Below, piece by piece: positions 1 to 7,974 of a stretch of DNA of 28,915 nt. A program made the position numbers and the translations under genes. Origin of the DNA: JAPEKQ01 sp964487295 (GTDB lineage Bacteria > Joyebacterota > Joyebacteria > Joyebacterales > Joyebacteraceae); contig CAZAQL010000020.1 in assembly GCA_964487295.1 (NCBI GenBank), positions 1 to 28,915 of the forward strand. Reading direction: 5' to 3'. A model generated the notes under the pieces. That model saw only the letters and a list, made by a program, of their open reading frames with translations, did not search any database and was not told the origin of the DNA. Positions within the stretch are counted from its first letter, which is position 1. Each line of letters starts with the position of its first letter.

Positions 1-301
1 CGAGCACCTTCGTCGCGACGCGCGGGGAGGAGAGGTCGCTCGAGAGGTGCGCGTAGGGGTAGAGCATCACCGTCCTGGCCGAGAGCTGCTTCGCCTGGTC
101 GGTGATGGTTGCCGCGGCCTGCTTCGCGACCGACTCGACGCCCTTCTCGTCGCCCTTCTCCGAGGCCATGAACGCAACGAGCGACTCACCGCAGCTGCCC
201 TGCATGCGGCTCTCGTCGAGCTCCTCGAGCTTCGAGACCGCGGAGGTCTTCTCGGTGACGTGGTAGCTGAAGCTGTCAGCGTGGATCAGGAGGATACGCA
301 T
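1..301 (-). CDS. thrS: Threonyl-tRNA synthetase, archaeal-type editing domain (partial, 5' end only)
   Basis: This is the first 100 codons of a gene that runs off the left edge. Threonyl-tRNA synthetase charges tRNA-Thr in the cytoplasm, and its N-terminal domain removes serine mischarged onto it. The protein begins MRILLIHADSFSYHVTEKT, continues with LVAFMASEKGDEKG, and later has MLYPYAHLSSDLSSP. This is the pattern of the archaeal D-aminoacyl-tRNA-deacylase-like editing domain (Pfam tRNA-Thr_ED), not the TGS plus HxxxH editing domains of ordinary bacterial ThrRS. The ATG at 299-301 is preceded by AGGAAG about 9 bases upstream and by a good promoter at 383-411. The catalytic core is outside the window, so a stand-alone editing protein cannot be excluded, but full-length ThrRS is more likely. 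The other two synthetases here, HisRS and AspRS, are ordinary bacterial types. Confidence 0.85.
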   Translation of the reverse strand, partial: MRILLIHADSFSYHVTEKTSAVSKLEELDESRMQGSCGESLVAFMASEKGDEKGVESVAKQAAATITDQAKQLSARTVMLYPYAHLSSDLSSPRVATKVL

Positions 302-382
302 GGCATTCCGTCTTCCTGCACCCGTCCGGATGGCGCGGGCGCCTCAGATCCTTCCAGTGCCGATATTGGGAGATTGCGTCAC

Positions 383-411
383 ATCGTAGCACGGAACGGG
401 GGCTGCGGCAA
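383..411 (-). promoter_or_regulatory. Sigma-70-type promoter for thrS
   Basis: On the minus strand TTGCCG (406-411) is separated by exactly 17 bases from TACGAT (383-388). Transcription would start near 376 and give a leader of about 75 bases before the ATG at 301. The motif match is seen; promoter activity is inferred. Confidence 0.55.
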
Positions 412-836
412 GCGGGGGACGGCTCCAGCACCGTGGTCGGCAGCGTGGAGGGTCGCCGGCTCTGGGTTGGGAGAGCGCGAAGGGAGCGGCGAAGTGCCGA
501 CAACGTCATCAGCTGAACGTGGCTCTTCGCAGGAGGGGATGTGCTAGCATGTACCATTGTCACCGCGACGCGGGTCGGTTACGAGCCTTTGATGGCATTG
601 CATCCGTGTCGCCGCATCATGAAGAGCGAGATTACTGCGCAGTTGTCGATGTACTCCTCAAGAGCAGGATCTCCTCACCGTGCAATGGGGGAGATGCCGC
701 TCTGGGCGCCGGCGAGACCTGCAGTCACGGTGCCCGCGCGCCTAGCACATCAGCATGTTCACCTCGATGCATGCTCTTGGGAGAGAAGAGTGGCTCGTGA
801 CCGCGGCTCGGGAGAAGGATGTGGCAGGGTGATTCC

Positions 837-865
837 TTGATGTGTCGTTGCGGATGTGGTAAAGT
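837..865 (+). promoter_or_regulatory. Possible promoter for the secreted-protein gene at 925
   Basis: TTGATG (837-842) and TAAAGT (860-865) are separated by 17 bases, each matching 4 of 6 consensus positions. Transcription would begin near 872, about 53 bases before the TTG start at 925. The local drop in GC supports it. Confidence 0.4.
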
Positions 866-924
866 GAAAGAGGAATAGTCTGATCTTCTCTTGTTCGCGG
901 CTCAATGGGGTGAGGTGACGCGAG

Positions 925-2556
925 TTGAAGACTGGTCAACGACATGTGTTGGCAGGACGGGTTGCTCTCCTCGGTGTCATCTCGGTCGCGCTCGTCTCAG
1001 GAACGGCGGTGGCGGCACGCCGGACGGCCACGGAAGTGGACGCACTCGCATTGCACCGCGCCGCAGACACGCTTTGGATCTTCGACGCCGACTTCGAGGA
1101 TTTCTCTGGATGCAATGAAGGAACGGATGATCTGGCCGATCCCGGCGACTCTGCCACGGGTTGGTACACTTACGACCACACGCCATTCCCACAGCAGTCC
1201 CCTCAGTGGCATCTCGATGCCTTCCGAGCGTATCCTGACGGCCAGTTGCCCGACAGCTCCTACTGGTGCGGCAGACACGACACGTGCTGGTCGCAGGCAG
1301 GTTATGGGAACCTGTGGCGTCAGTACCTCTGGCGCGAGCTCGACCTTACACCCTATGCAGGCTCTGCCGTGCAGCTTCTCTTTCGGCAGCAGTTTGCCCT
1401 CGAGAAGGACTACGACTTCGGATATGTGGACGCCGCCGTGGTTGTAGACTCGGTGGTCGGGCCGTTCCAGACCATCTACAGCGTCACGAACACCGGGTTC
1501 GGCAGCCCCGGATCTCCGCAGGAGTGGGACTCTCCGTTCACTGGCGAGGTGTCTCTGTCGCTGGATGCGTTCGCCGGTGAACGCATCATGTTGAGGTGGC
1601 GGCTCCAAACCGATCGAAACCTATCCTCTGAGGACACGGCTGCGAGTTCCCCGAGTGGTCCTGCTGTGGCCGATGGCGGCTGGTACATTGACGAAGTGCG
1701 CGTAGTCTGCGCGAGCGACACGGTCTTCCATGCGGATTTCGAGAACCGGGCTAGTCCCGATAATCAGGGGTGGCATGCCGAGGCCCAAGGCGGTGGGCAG
1801 ATTGGCCAATACTGGAGAAGGGAGTTGGTTGACGATTGGGGGGCGGAGCGCGACGCTGTGTGGGCACTCGTGGCCACACATCCGATGACAGGAGGCTTGC
1901 TCCTTGATCAGAGGGCGCGCGTTGTGAGTCCGGTCGTGGGATTGCCCAGTTGTGACCAGATTCTGATTGCCGTGGATGGCTACTTCGAACCATCAGACTT
2001 CGATGTCTACTACTCCAGCGTCTACGTGTCCACTGGTGCGGACGCAGGCTGTCTCGGTCGGCCGGCCACGATGGAACTCGTAGGATCAGTTACTGCCAGC
2101 CAGCCCGGCCCCATCCATTGGTCGGTACCCGTGGTTCTTGACCCGCTGGATGATCATGCTGCAATCGTATTGGAGCAGGAGTGCAACTATGAGCCGACAG
2201 GACGGGGTCTCTTCGTCGACCGCGTCCGGATCGGCGCACTAGATGCCACGCCCACGGCAGTCTCTCCGCACGAGATGACATCCAGCGTGTCGCTTGCGGC
2301 TACCCCGAGCCCTAGTGGGAGTTCGATCTCTCTTCAGATTACCGCAGCACCGAACGCCAGCGCCGAGTTGAGGATCTTCAGTGTCTCAGGGCGAGAGGTG
2401 CTCTGTCGAACCATCAGCTGCGACGATACCGGTGCAGGGGTACTGCTGTGGCCCCAGTGTGTGAACGAGCGCGACACGGTCGCGGCTGGTGTCTACTTCG
2501 CCAGAGCCACCACCCGAGGTCACCACGCAGCCTCGAAGTTCGTGTGGCTTCCTTAA
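925..2556 (+). CDS. Secreted protein with two jelly-roll-like modules and a C-terminal sorting domain
   Basis: This is a 543-residue exported protein of unknown function. A signal peptide covers about residues 1-31 (basic start, hydrophobic core, cleavage near AVA-AR). Two modules follow, about 45-260 and 265-435. Each opens with a DADFED or HADFEN motif and closes with a GWYIDEVRV or LFVDRVRI motif, as in MAM/immune-inhibitor-A-like jelly rolls. Residues about 450-543 are a divergent FlgD-like/Por sorting domain with the hallmark GVYFARA near the end. The start is a TTG with GAGGTGA about 6 bases upstream, which keeps the whole signal peptide. No catalytic residues are evident, so adhesion or carbohydrate binding is a guess. 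It leads a probable operon with the subtilase 56 bases downstream. Codon use is less GC-biased than in most of the window. Confidence 0.8.
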   Translation: MKTGQRHVLAGRVALLGVISVALVSGTAVAARRTATEVDALALHRAADTLWIFDADFEDFSGCNEGTDDLADPGDSATGWYTYDHTPFPQQSPQWHLDAFRAYPDGQLPDSSYWCGRHDTCWSQAGYGNLWRQYLWRELDLTPYAGSAVQLLFRQQFALEKDYDFGYVDAAVVVDSVVGPFQTIYSVTNTGFGSPGSPQEWDSPFTGEVSLSLDAFAGERIMLRWRLQTDRNLSSEDTAASSPSGPAVADGGWYIDEVRVVCASDTVFHADFENRASPDNQGWHAEAQGGGQIGQYWRRELVDDWGAERDAVWALVATHPMTGGLLLDQRARVVSPVVGLPSCDQILIAVDGYFEPSDFDVYYSSVYVSTGADAGCLGRPATMELVGSVTASQPGPIHWSVPVVLDPLDDHAAIVLEQECNYEPTGRGLFVDRVRIGALDATPTAVSPHEMTSSVSLAATPSPSGSSISLQITAAPNASAELRIFSVSGREVLCRTISCDDTGAGVLLWPQCVNERDTVAAGVYFARATTRGHHAASKFVWLP

Positions 2557-2612
2557 GCTGCGATGCTGCAACATCACTAGCCTCCAGCAAGGTGCGGAAG
2601 TCAGGAGCGCGT

Positions 2613-5486
2613 ATGGCTAAGCGCCTCTTCGGACACGTCTGTGCAGCTCTGGCGGTGCTAGGTTGTGCAACAGCTCCGGCGGTCTCGCAGGAGATGCAAG
2701 TTGTCGCGGGGAAGAGCTACGTTTGCTCGGGGGACACACTCCGGGTTCTCTCTCGCGGGCAACTCTACAGCGTGGTGCAAGATGTCGCTCACATCCGGTA
2801 CGCATCTTCTGTCTCACCCGAGCGGATTGCCGAGTATGAAGACAGTCTGTCGGTCCCCAACTCATGGCCAACAGCATCTGGAACGTGCGTGTTGTCATGC
2901 CCCGCCGAGGTTTCTGTGCTGGTCTTCATTGAGAGTCTCGCTGGGAGCCCTCTTGTCGAGACTGTTGAGCCGGTGACTCTCGGACAGTTCTCGAGCGTTC
3001 CAAGCGATTCCCTTTTCGACACCGTGAATCAGTACAACCTCTTCGCACACTGGCAGGATTTCGAGAGTGCTTGGATGATTACGACCGGTGATACAACGGT
3101 GACTATCGCCGTGCTTGACTCAGGTGTTGACATGGAGCACCCGGACCTCGTTGAGGATGGCGGTCCCGGGAACATGTGGAGAAATCTGGCCGATGATCCC
3201 TCCGATACGCTAGACAACGACGGCAACTCGTACCTGAATGACTACTGGGGTTGGGATTTCGCGGCGGACTATGCAGGCGGGCAGTGGGTTGCCGACAACG
3301 ACCCAAGCGAGGAGCTGAGTCACGGAACGAGTGTTCTCAGCATCATTGGGGCGATGACGAACAATCACGAGGGGATTGCGGGGGTGGCCGGTGGTTGGTG
3401 GAGCGAGACGCCAGCGCAGATTGCGAAGGGGTGTCGTGTGATGCCGCTGAAAGTCGAGCATGGTGGTGGTCCGGTGAGCGCCATCCTGCCTGACGCCATC
3501 CGATACGCAGCAGACAACGGGGCGTGTGTGGTGAATATGAGCTTCAAGATCGGCGAGGATACATTCATCACCAATGCAGTCAAGTATGCGGCAGATACGT
3601 GCGGCGTGCTGATCGTCGCGTCGTCGTCAAACGGGGACACCTGCACACCCGTCCAATACCCCGCGTCGCTTGCCAAGGTCATCGCGGTCGGCGGTGCTGC
3701 CCGCTCGAACGCGATGGCGGACTTCACCTGCTACGGCGATAGCCTCGAGCTTCTTGCTTCGACGGGCCGGTGCACGAACCCATCCTCCCGTGATCGTGGC
3801 AGTTGCGACCCGGACTCCACCTACCCACACGCTGCCTGGAATCGTGATCTGGACCATCAGGCCTACGGATACTTCTCCGGGACGTCTTGCGCCGCGCCGC
3901 AGGTGGCTGCACTCGCAGGACTCCTCAAGTCCTACAACCCGCTACTGACGGCGGCCGAGATTCGACAGCTCCTGCACAACTCGGCCGAGGATCAGATTGG
4001 CACAAGCGCCGACACCCCAGGCCGCGATAGTCAGTACGGCTACGGTCGCATCAACGCCTACGCCGCGCTCTTCCTTGCCCGCGGAGGCGGGGCCACCACG
4101 AGCAACCTTCGCCTCTGCTACGGTGTCGAGTTCGACCGTGACGTCAAGATCAGCTCGGGGGATACGCTCACGCTTCTCTCCGGTGTCGAGATCACCTTCG
4201 CCTCTGGTTCTGACGCGGCCAACCTCGGCATCGACCCGAACCGCTGTGAGCTCATCATCGAGGGTACGCTCATCGCAGAGGGGACCCACGTCGACACGCT
4301 GGTGACATTCACGACCGAGGTGGATTCAGCGGGAGCCTGGTACGGCATCCGCGCCCCGGCCGACACCGGCACCATCAGCCTGGAGCACTGCGCTGTTGAG
4401 AACGCCTACAAGGGGGTCTCTGCGGAGAACCCCGACGGGCTCTCGGTCTCGAACGTGGACATAGACAACTGCCTCAGTCACGGCATCTGGGTCAAGGAGT
4501 GCGACTCCTCGATGACTGTGGCGTCCTGCACGATCACCGACCCGGGCCTCATCGGCATCGAGGCGATCGATTGCGACGGGCTCGTGCTCTCGGATCACGA
4601 CATCTCCGACGCGACGGCCTACGGCATCAAGTGCCAGGACGTGGAGGGGATGACGATCGAGGAAAACACCATTCTCGGCGCCTCCGGCGAGAGCGGGTTC
4701 GTAGGCATCCACTACGTCTGTGCTTCGGGCGACACCGTCCTGACGATCGAGGAAAACACGATCTCACGCTGCGGTTCCCGGGGCATCTACTGCGAGGGTG
4801 GTGGAGATGGCACGTCCTCGATCACCGGCAACGTGATCTCGGATGACGGGTACGACCGCGGCACGGTCGGCATCTACCTGAAGAACTCCCGGGCAGACGT
4901 GCACTACAACGAGACCGAGAAGAAGGGGACCGCTGTGACCGTCTTGCCCGGCACAGGGACACCGAAGTGGATTCCGGACATGGGCGACAGCAGGACACAG
5001 GAACAGGGCAACAACAGCTGGCTGGACAACACGACGTGGTACGTATGGACGCTGCTTTCCTCGCCGGACACGCTGTACGCCGTGGGGAACTGGCATGGGA
5101 CAACGACCCCATCAGCAGCCATGTTCAGCTCGAGCGTTCACTACCAGCCGGTGCTGGAGAAGGCACCTGGTGCGAGGATCAACCCCGACTCCGGGGAAAC
5201 CGAGGTGCACGAGTACTTCCTCTCGCAGAACCGACCGAACCCGTTCAATCCGACCACGACGATCGAGTACAGCATCTGGGCGCCGGGTCGCGTGACGCTT
5301 CGGGTGTACAACATGGCCGGGAAGCTCGTACGCACGCTGATCAACGCTGTTCAGGAGCCGGGGTACCACGATGTCATCTGGGATGGCACTGACGACCAGG
5401 GACGCCAGGTTGCGGGAGGCGTCTACTTCGCGCGCATGGTCTCCGGTGGCGAGACGAAGATGCGGAAGCTCATCCTCTTGAAGTAG
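2613..5486 (+). CDS. Secreted subtilisin-like serine protease with beta-helix and type IX sorting domain
   Basis: The product has 957 residues. The ATG at 2613 has AGGAG 5 bases upstream and begins a signal peptide (residues 1-26, ending AVSQ). After a pro-region of roughly 110 residues comes an S8 peptidase domain with the triad Asp169 (VLDSGVD), His237 (SHGTS) and Ser425 (SGTSCAAPQVAAL), plus oxyanion Asn340, so it should be active. Residues about 490-770 form a right-handed parallel beta-helix with repeats such as TIEENTI and GIYC. Residues about 868-957 are a canonical FlgD-like/Por sorting domain beginning QNRPNPFNPTTTIEYS and ending in a basic/hydrophobic tail. Export would be by Sec, then a type IX-like system. 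The beta-helix could anchor or target the protease. Synonymous codon use becomes more GC-rich in the second half. Family assignment is firm; the substrate is unknown. Confidence 0.93.
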   Translation: MAKRLFGHVCAALAVLGCATAPAVSQEMQVVAGKSYVCSGDTLRVLSRGQLYSVVQDVAHIRYASSVSPERIAEYEDSLSVPNSWPTASGTCVLSCPAEVSVLVFIESLAGSPLVETVEPVTLGQFSSVPSDSLFDTVNQYNLFAHWQDFESAWMITTGDTTVTIAVLDSGVDMEHPDLVEDGGPGNMWRNLADDPSDTLDNDGNSYLNDYWGWDFAADYAGGQWVADNDPSEELSHGTSVLSIIGAMTNNHEGIAGVAGGWWSETPAQIAKGCRVMPLKVEHGGGPVSAILPDAIRYAADNGACVVNMSFKIGEDTFITNAVKYAADTCGVLIVASSSNGDTCTPVQYPASLAKVIAVGGAARSNAMADFTCYGDSLELLASTGRCTNPSSRDRGSCDPDSTYPHAAWNRDLDHQAYGYFSGTSCAAPQVAALAGLLKSYNPLLTAAEIRQLLHNSAEDQIGTSADTPGRDSQYGYGRINAYAALFLARGGGATTSNLRLCYGVEFDRDVKISSGDTLTLLSGVEITFASGSDAANLGIDPNRCELIIEGTLIAEGTHVDTLVTFTTEVDSAGAWYGIRAPADTGTISLEHCAVENAYKGVSAENPDGLSVSNVDIDNCLSHGIWVKECDSSMTVASCTITDPGLIGIEAIDCDGLVLSDHDISDATAYGIKCQDVEGMTIEENTILGASGESGFVGIHYVCASGDTVLTIEENTISRCGSRGIYCEGGGDGTSSITGNVISDDGYDRGTVGIYLKNSRADVHYNETEKKGTAVTVLPGTGTPKWIPDMGDSRTQEQGNNSWLDNTTWYVWTLLSSPDTLYAVGNWHGTTTPSAAMFSSSVHYQPVLEKAPGARINPDSGETEVHEYFLSQNRPNPFNPTTTIEYSIWAPGRVTLRVYNMAGKLVRTLINAVQEPGYHDVIWDGTDDQGRQVAGGVYFARMVSGGETKMRKLILLK

Positions 5487-5520
5487 CGACACCTCCTACG
5501 AATCCAGCCGGGAGAATCTG

Positions 5521-6078
5521 ATGAGGATGAGACTCAAGATATCGGCGTCACTTGCCGCTTTGCTGATCTGGGCGCCGGCCCACGGCGCCGGCGTGGTCAC
5601 GGTGCAGCTGGATGAGGCTGCCGTGCTGACTGCTCCTGCGGAGTCAGAGGAGGCCGATCGCTACTTGCTGTCGTTCGAGCTGCCGCAGGTGCTCGACGAT
5701 GTGGCGATCGACTACGCGAGGCTCTCGGCGTCCGCGCAGATCACGTTCCTGGAGGGCAACGATCAGTCGCCGCTTGTCGTGGAAGCGTATGCGGCGGCCA
5801 CATCGTGGAGTCCCGCGAGTGTCGCATGGTCCAGCGGATGGGACTCAGCGGGCGGTGACTTCGAAACACACGCTGGCGCGACGTTCGTGGCCTCTCCGGA
5901 CTCAACTGTGTCAGTCTCGCTGGACCTCACGCACATCGTGCAGGGGTGGGTGGACGGGGACGGAAGCAACCATGGGATCATCGTGATCCTGCCAGTGGGC
6001 ACCGGGCACGAGATCTCAGCTGTGGACCAACAGCTGCATCCGCCGGTGCTTGACGTCTACTACTCTGGGCGGGAGTAG
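5521..6078 (+). CDS. Small secreted DNRLRE/disaggregatase-repeat-like protein
   Basis: The product is 185 residues long with a signal peptide of about 23 residues (ending AHGA). The mature part is mostly beta-strand in appearance. The pattern VSLDLTHIVQGWVDGDGSNHG near residue 130 resembles the 'D-x-T-x-x-V-x-x-W' strand of DNRLRE/CBM96-like domains, single jelly-roll modules found in many cell-surface proteins. No catalytic residues or sorting tail are visible. The ATG has GGGAG about 6 bases upstream and lies 34 bases after the subtilase, so co-transcription is likely. A carbohydrate-binding or structural role is an inference. Confidence 0.7.
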   Translation: MRMRLKISASLAALLIWAPAHGAGVVTVQLDEAAVLTAPAESEEADRYLLSFELPQVLDDVAIDYARLSASAQITFLEGNDQSPLVVEAYAAATSWSPASVAWSSGWDSAGGDFETHAGATFVASPDSTVSVSLDLTHIVQGWVDGDGSNHGIIVILPVGTGHEISAVDQQLHPPVLDVYYSGRE

Positions 6079-6118
6079 ACCGTCCGGACACACCAAGCAC
6101 CTCTCGCTTCAGGAGACC

Positions 6119-7132
6119 CTACCCCCCGAACGGCTCCCCGAACTGCCCGTTCGGCTCGAGGTAGAGCCGCTCGCGGAAGTAGTCGAAGATGACCGTGAAC
6201 CGGCGGAAGGCCGGGAGCCCCACGAGCATGTCCGTATTCCCGCCGCCCTCGGGCGCCTCGGTGAACACCGCCGGGGCGTCGGCGAGCGTGTAGCCGCCGA
6301 GGGTGACGGCTGCGACCCTTCCCTTGTACCCGTGGATCGGGCCGGACGCGCCGTAGCCGAGGAGCACGCGCTCGGAGTCCGGGCGCGGGATGCCCCCGTC
6401 CTCGTCGATGACCAGGTGGACGACGTGGATGCCGCCGAGGTCGATAAAGAGCTCCGTCTCGATCGGACGGTCGGGCTCGACCTCGAGCGTGACGGGAATG
6501 CTGTACGAGCCGACGTCGTCGCGCGTCATAGGAAGGGCGATACCTTCTCCGTCGTAGACGTAGTCCGCCGGCTCGTGGAGCCTGACAACCTGCTCGTCGA
6601 AGTCGAACTCCGTGACGAAGTGCTTGAAGAAGCAGCCGCAGAGCTGGCCGGCCATGCCCGGGAACATCGCGGCGATGCCCTGCTCCTCCGGCGTGATGAT
6701 GGCGGGCTGACCGGTGAACTCGACGTCGCCGAACCGGATCGCAATGTCCGACGCCGACATGGAGTCGAGCCCATCGCCCTCGCCGGCCCCGGTGACCGTG
6801 AGATCCTGCTCGTACTCAACACCGAGCGAGTCCGTGAGGTCGCTCGTGTAGAACCAGAGCTCGTCCCACATGACACCATTGTCGATGAGCATCCTGATCG
6901 GGCGTCCGCCCATCTCAGCGTCGACCATCAGGTTCATGCCGTAGAACTCGAACGGGACGACGATCGGACGCTCGTCGCCCAGGATCGTGTAGCCCCCGGG
7001 CGGCGGGCCGAGGTGCGCGGGGGGCTCGAACGTGGCCGTCGAACACTCCGCGCGGGGCGCGTCGCAGCCGGGTGCGGATACGAGAAGGAGCGCGGCGATC
7101 GCCGCGAGTACTGGTCGTGGGGTGCCGTGCAT
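6119..7132 (-). CDS. Envelope retropepsin-like (aspartyl protease fold) protein with altered active-site motifs
   Basis: This 337-residue protein begins with a signal peptide. Cys23 after SAPG could be a weak lipobox, so it may be a periplasmic lipoprotein. Two lobes each carry the fold signature of bacterial retropepsin-like proteases. The aspartates are kept at Asp84 (LIDNGV) and Asp231 (FIDLGG), but the Thr/Ser of the usual D-T/S-G is Asn in the first lobe and Leu in the second. The tail (LVGLPAFRRFTVIFDYFRERLYLEPN) is typical of the family. GGAGG precedes the ATG at 7130-7132. It converges on the secreted-protein operon with a 40-base gap and diverges from the gene at 7225. Weak or absent proteolysis is an inference from the altered motifs. 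Confidence 0.8.
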   Translation of the reverse strand: MHGTPRPVLAAIAALLLVSAPGCDAPRAECSTATFEPPAHLGPPPGGYTILGDERPIVVPFEFYGMNLMVDAEMGGRPIRMLIDNGVMWDELWFYTSDLTDSLGVEYEQDLTVTGAGEGDGLDSMSASDIAIRFGDVEFTGQPAIITPEEQGIAAMFPGMAGQLCGCFFKHFVTEFDFDEQVVRLHEPADYVYDGEGIALPMTRDDVGSYSIPVTLEVEPDRPIETELFIDLGGIHVVHLVIDEDGGIPRPDSERVLLGYGASGPIHGYKGRVAAVTLGGYTLADAPAVFTEAPEGGGNTDMLVGLPAFRRFTVIFDYFRERLYLEPNGQFGEPFGG

Positions 7133-7189
7133 CGGTCCTCCGTTCCTCTTGGCGCCGCGTTCCGGCCCATCGAGTCCTTAGTCCGCCTC

Positions 7190-7218
7190 TGGACACGCGG
7201 CCGCCGTGCCTCTAGTAT
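7190..7218 (+). promoter_or_regulatory. Promoter placing the start codon at the transcript 5' end
   Basis: TGGACA (7190-7195) and TAGTAT (7213-7218) are separated by 17 bases and match 9 of 12 consensus positions. Only 6 bases lie between the -10 element and the ATG at 7225, and no Shine-Dalgarno sequence is present. The natural reading is a leaderless mRNA. Confidence 0.6.
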
Positions 7219-7224
7219 GTCCGC

Positions 7225-7974
7225 ATGGACTTCACACTGGCGTCGTTCGAGGAGCTGCTCGACAGCGTCGCGTCGCGGGGCTACACGTTCGCGCGGTTCG
7301 ACGCGCCCCCCGCCGACGCGTCGGGCGGAACCGGCTCGCCCGCCGCCGGGCGGCTGTTCTACCTGCGCCACGATGTCGACCTCTCGGCGCTCATGGCGGC
7401 GACGATGGGCGAGATCGAGGCGCGCCACGGGGTCGCGGCGAGCTTCTTCTTCCAGCCGGGCGCCGAGACCTACAACATCTTCGCGCCCGAGGTGCTCGAC
7501 ATCATGCGCCGGCTGCGCGGGCTCGGGCACGCCGTCGGTCTCCACGTCGACCAGGACGTCTTCTCGGACGACGGGGATTCCGTCCGGCGCACGGTCGAGT
7601 GGTTCGGCGAGTGCGTGGCCGAGATCGACCCCGTCGTGAGCTTCCACCGGCCGAGCGAGACGGTCCTCTCGCGCGCGTTCGAGGGGTTCACGTCCGCGTA
7701 CGAGACCAGGTTCTTCGGTCCGGACTCGTATCTGTCGGACTCCCGGCGCGACGGAACGTTTAGCGAGCGGCTCGTCTCGTGGCTCGACGAGGGCCGGTCG
7801 CCCGTCCAGCTCCTGCTGCACCCCGGGTGGTGGTACGAGGAGCCGGACATCCGGGCGTTCCGGGACGCGCTCGTGCGCAGGCGGAGCCGCGAGGTCGAGG
7901 TCTACCTGCGCGATCACATGCGGAAGGTCTTCGGGGAGGTCGTCGACGATGAAGACGGCGCTGCTGGGCTGTAA
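7225..7974 (+). CDS. Polysaccharide deacetylase-like protein (CE4/NodB fold)
   Basis: This 249-residue protein has no signal peptide and is probably cytoplasmic. It shows a CE4-like metal-site pattern: RHDVD (His49, Asp50, Asp52) replacing the classical TFDDG, one His in GLHVD (His107), then SFHRPSE (His141) and LLLHPGWW (His199). This short form is common among proteins encoded in glycan loci and annotated as polysaccharide deacetylase-like. The likely role is deacetylation of a sugar or sugar nucleotide; the substrate is unknown. No ribosome binding site precedes the ATG, and the promoter sits directly upstream. Its last 26 bases overlap the formyltransferase-like gene, so the two are translated from one mRNA. 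Confidence 0.75.
   Translation: MDFTLASFEELLDSVASRGYTFARFDAPPADASGGTGSPAAGRLFYLRHDVDLSALMAATMGEIEARHGVAASFFFQPGAETYNIFAPEVLDIMRRLRGLGHAVGLHVDQDVFSDDGDSVRRTVEWFGECVAEIDPVVSFHRPSETVLSRAFEGFTSAYETRFFGPDSYLSDSRRDGTFSERLVSWLDEGRSPVQLLLHPGWWYEEPDIRAFRDALVRRRSREVEVYLRDHMRKVFGEVVDDEDGAAGL

Larger units (their letters stand above)
302..924. other. Divergent intergenic region without a convincing gene
   Basis: This 623-base stretch separates thrS (leftward) from the secreted-protein genes (rightward) and holds one promoter for each side. Between them (412-836) I see no RNA gene, repeat or clear terminator. One open frame, GTG at 541 to 840 (99 codons), is preceded by AGGAGG at 531-536. Its codon use shows no strong GC3 preference and the product resembles nothing I recognise, so I did not call it. 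Confidence 0.6.

Noticed and set aside
541..840. 99-codon open frame with GTG start and AGGAGG nearby
   Set aside because: Codon use lacks the strong GC3 of the window's genes, the product is unrecognisable, and overlapping frames of similar length exist; not enough to call a gene.
2448..2612. Upstream extension of the subtilase reading frame into the previous gene
   Set aside because: The ATG at 2613 has a good Shine-Dalgarno sequence and begins a proper signal peptide; the extension overlaps the end of the 925-2556 gene.
4651..4759. 19-bp repeat (TGACGATCGAGGAAAACAC) at 4651 and 4741
   Set aside because: It encodes the same beta-helix rung (TIEENTI) twice; explained by internal protein repeats.
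6050..7639. 529-codon plus-strand open frame
   Set aside because: It is antisense to the retropepsin-like gene and crosses into the deacetylase-like gene; the translation is Arg/Glu/Val-rich, as expected for a shadow of GC-rich coding DNA.
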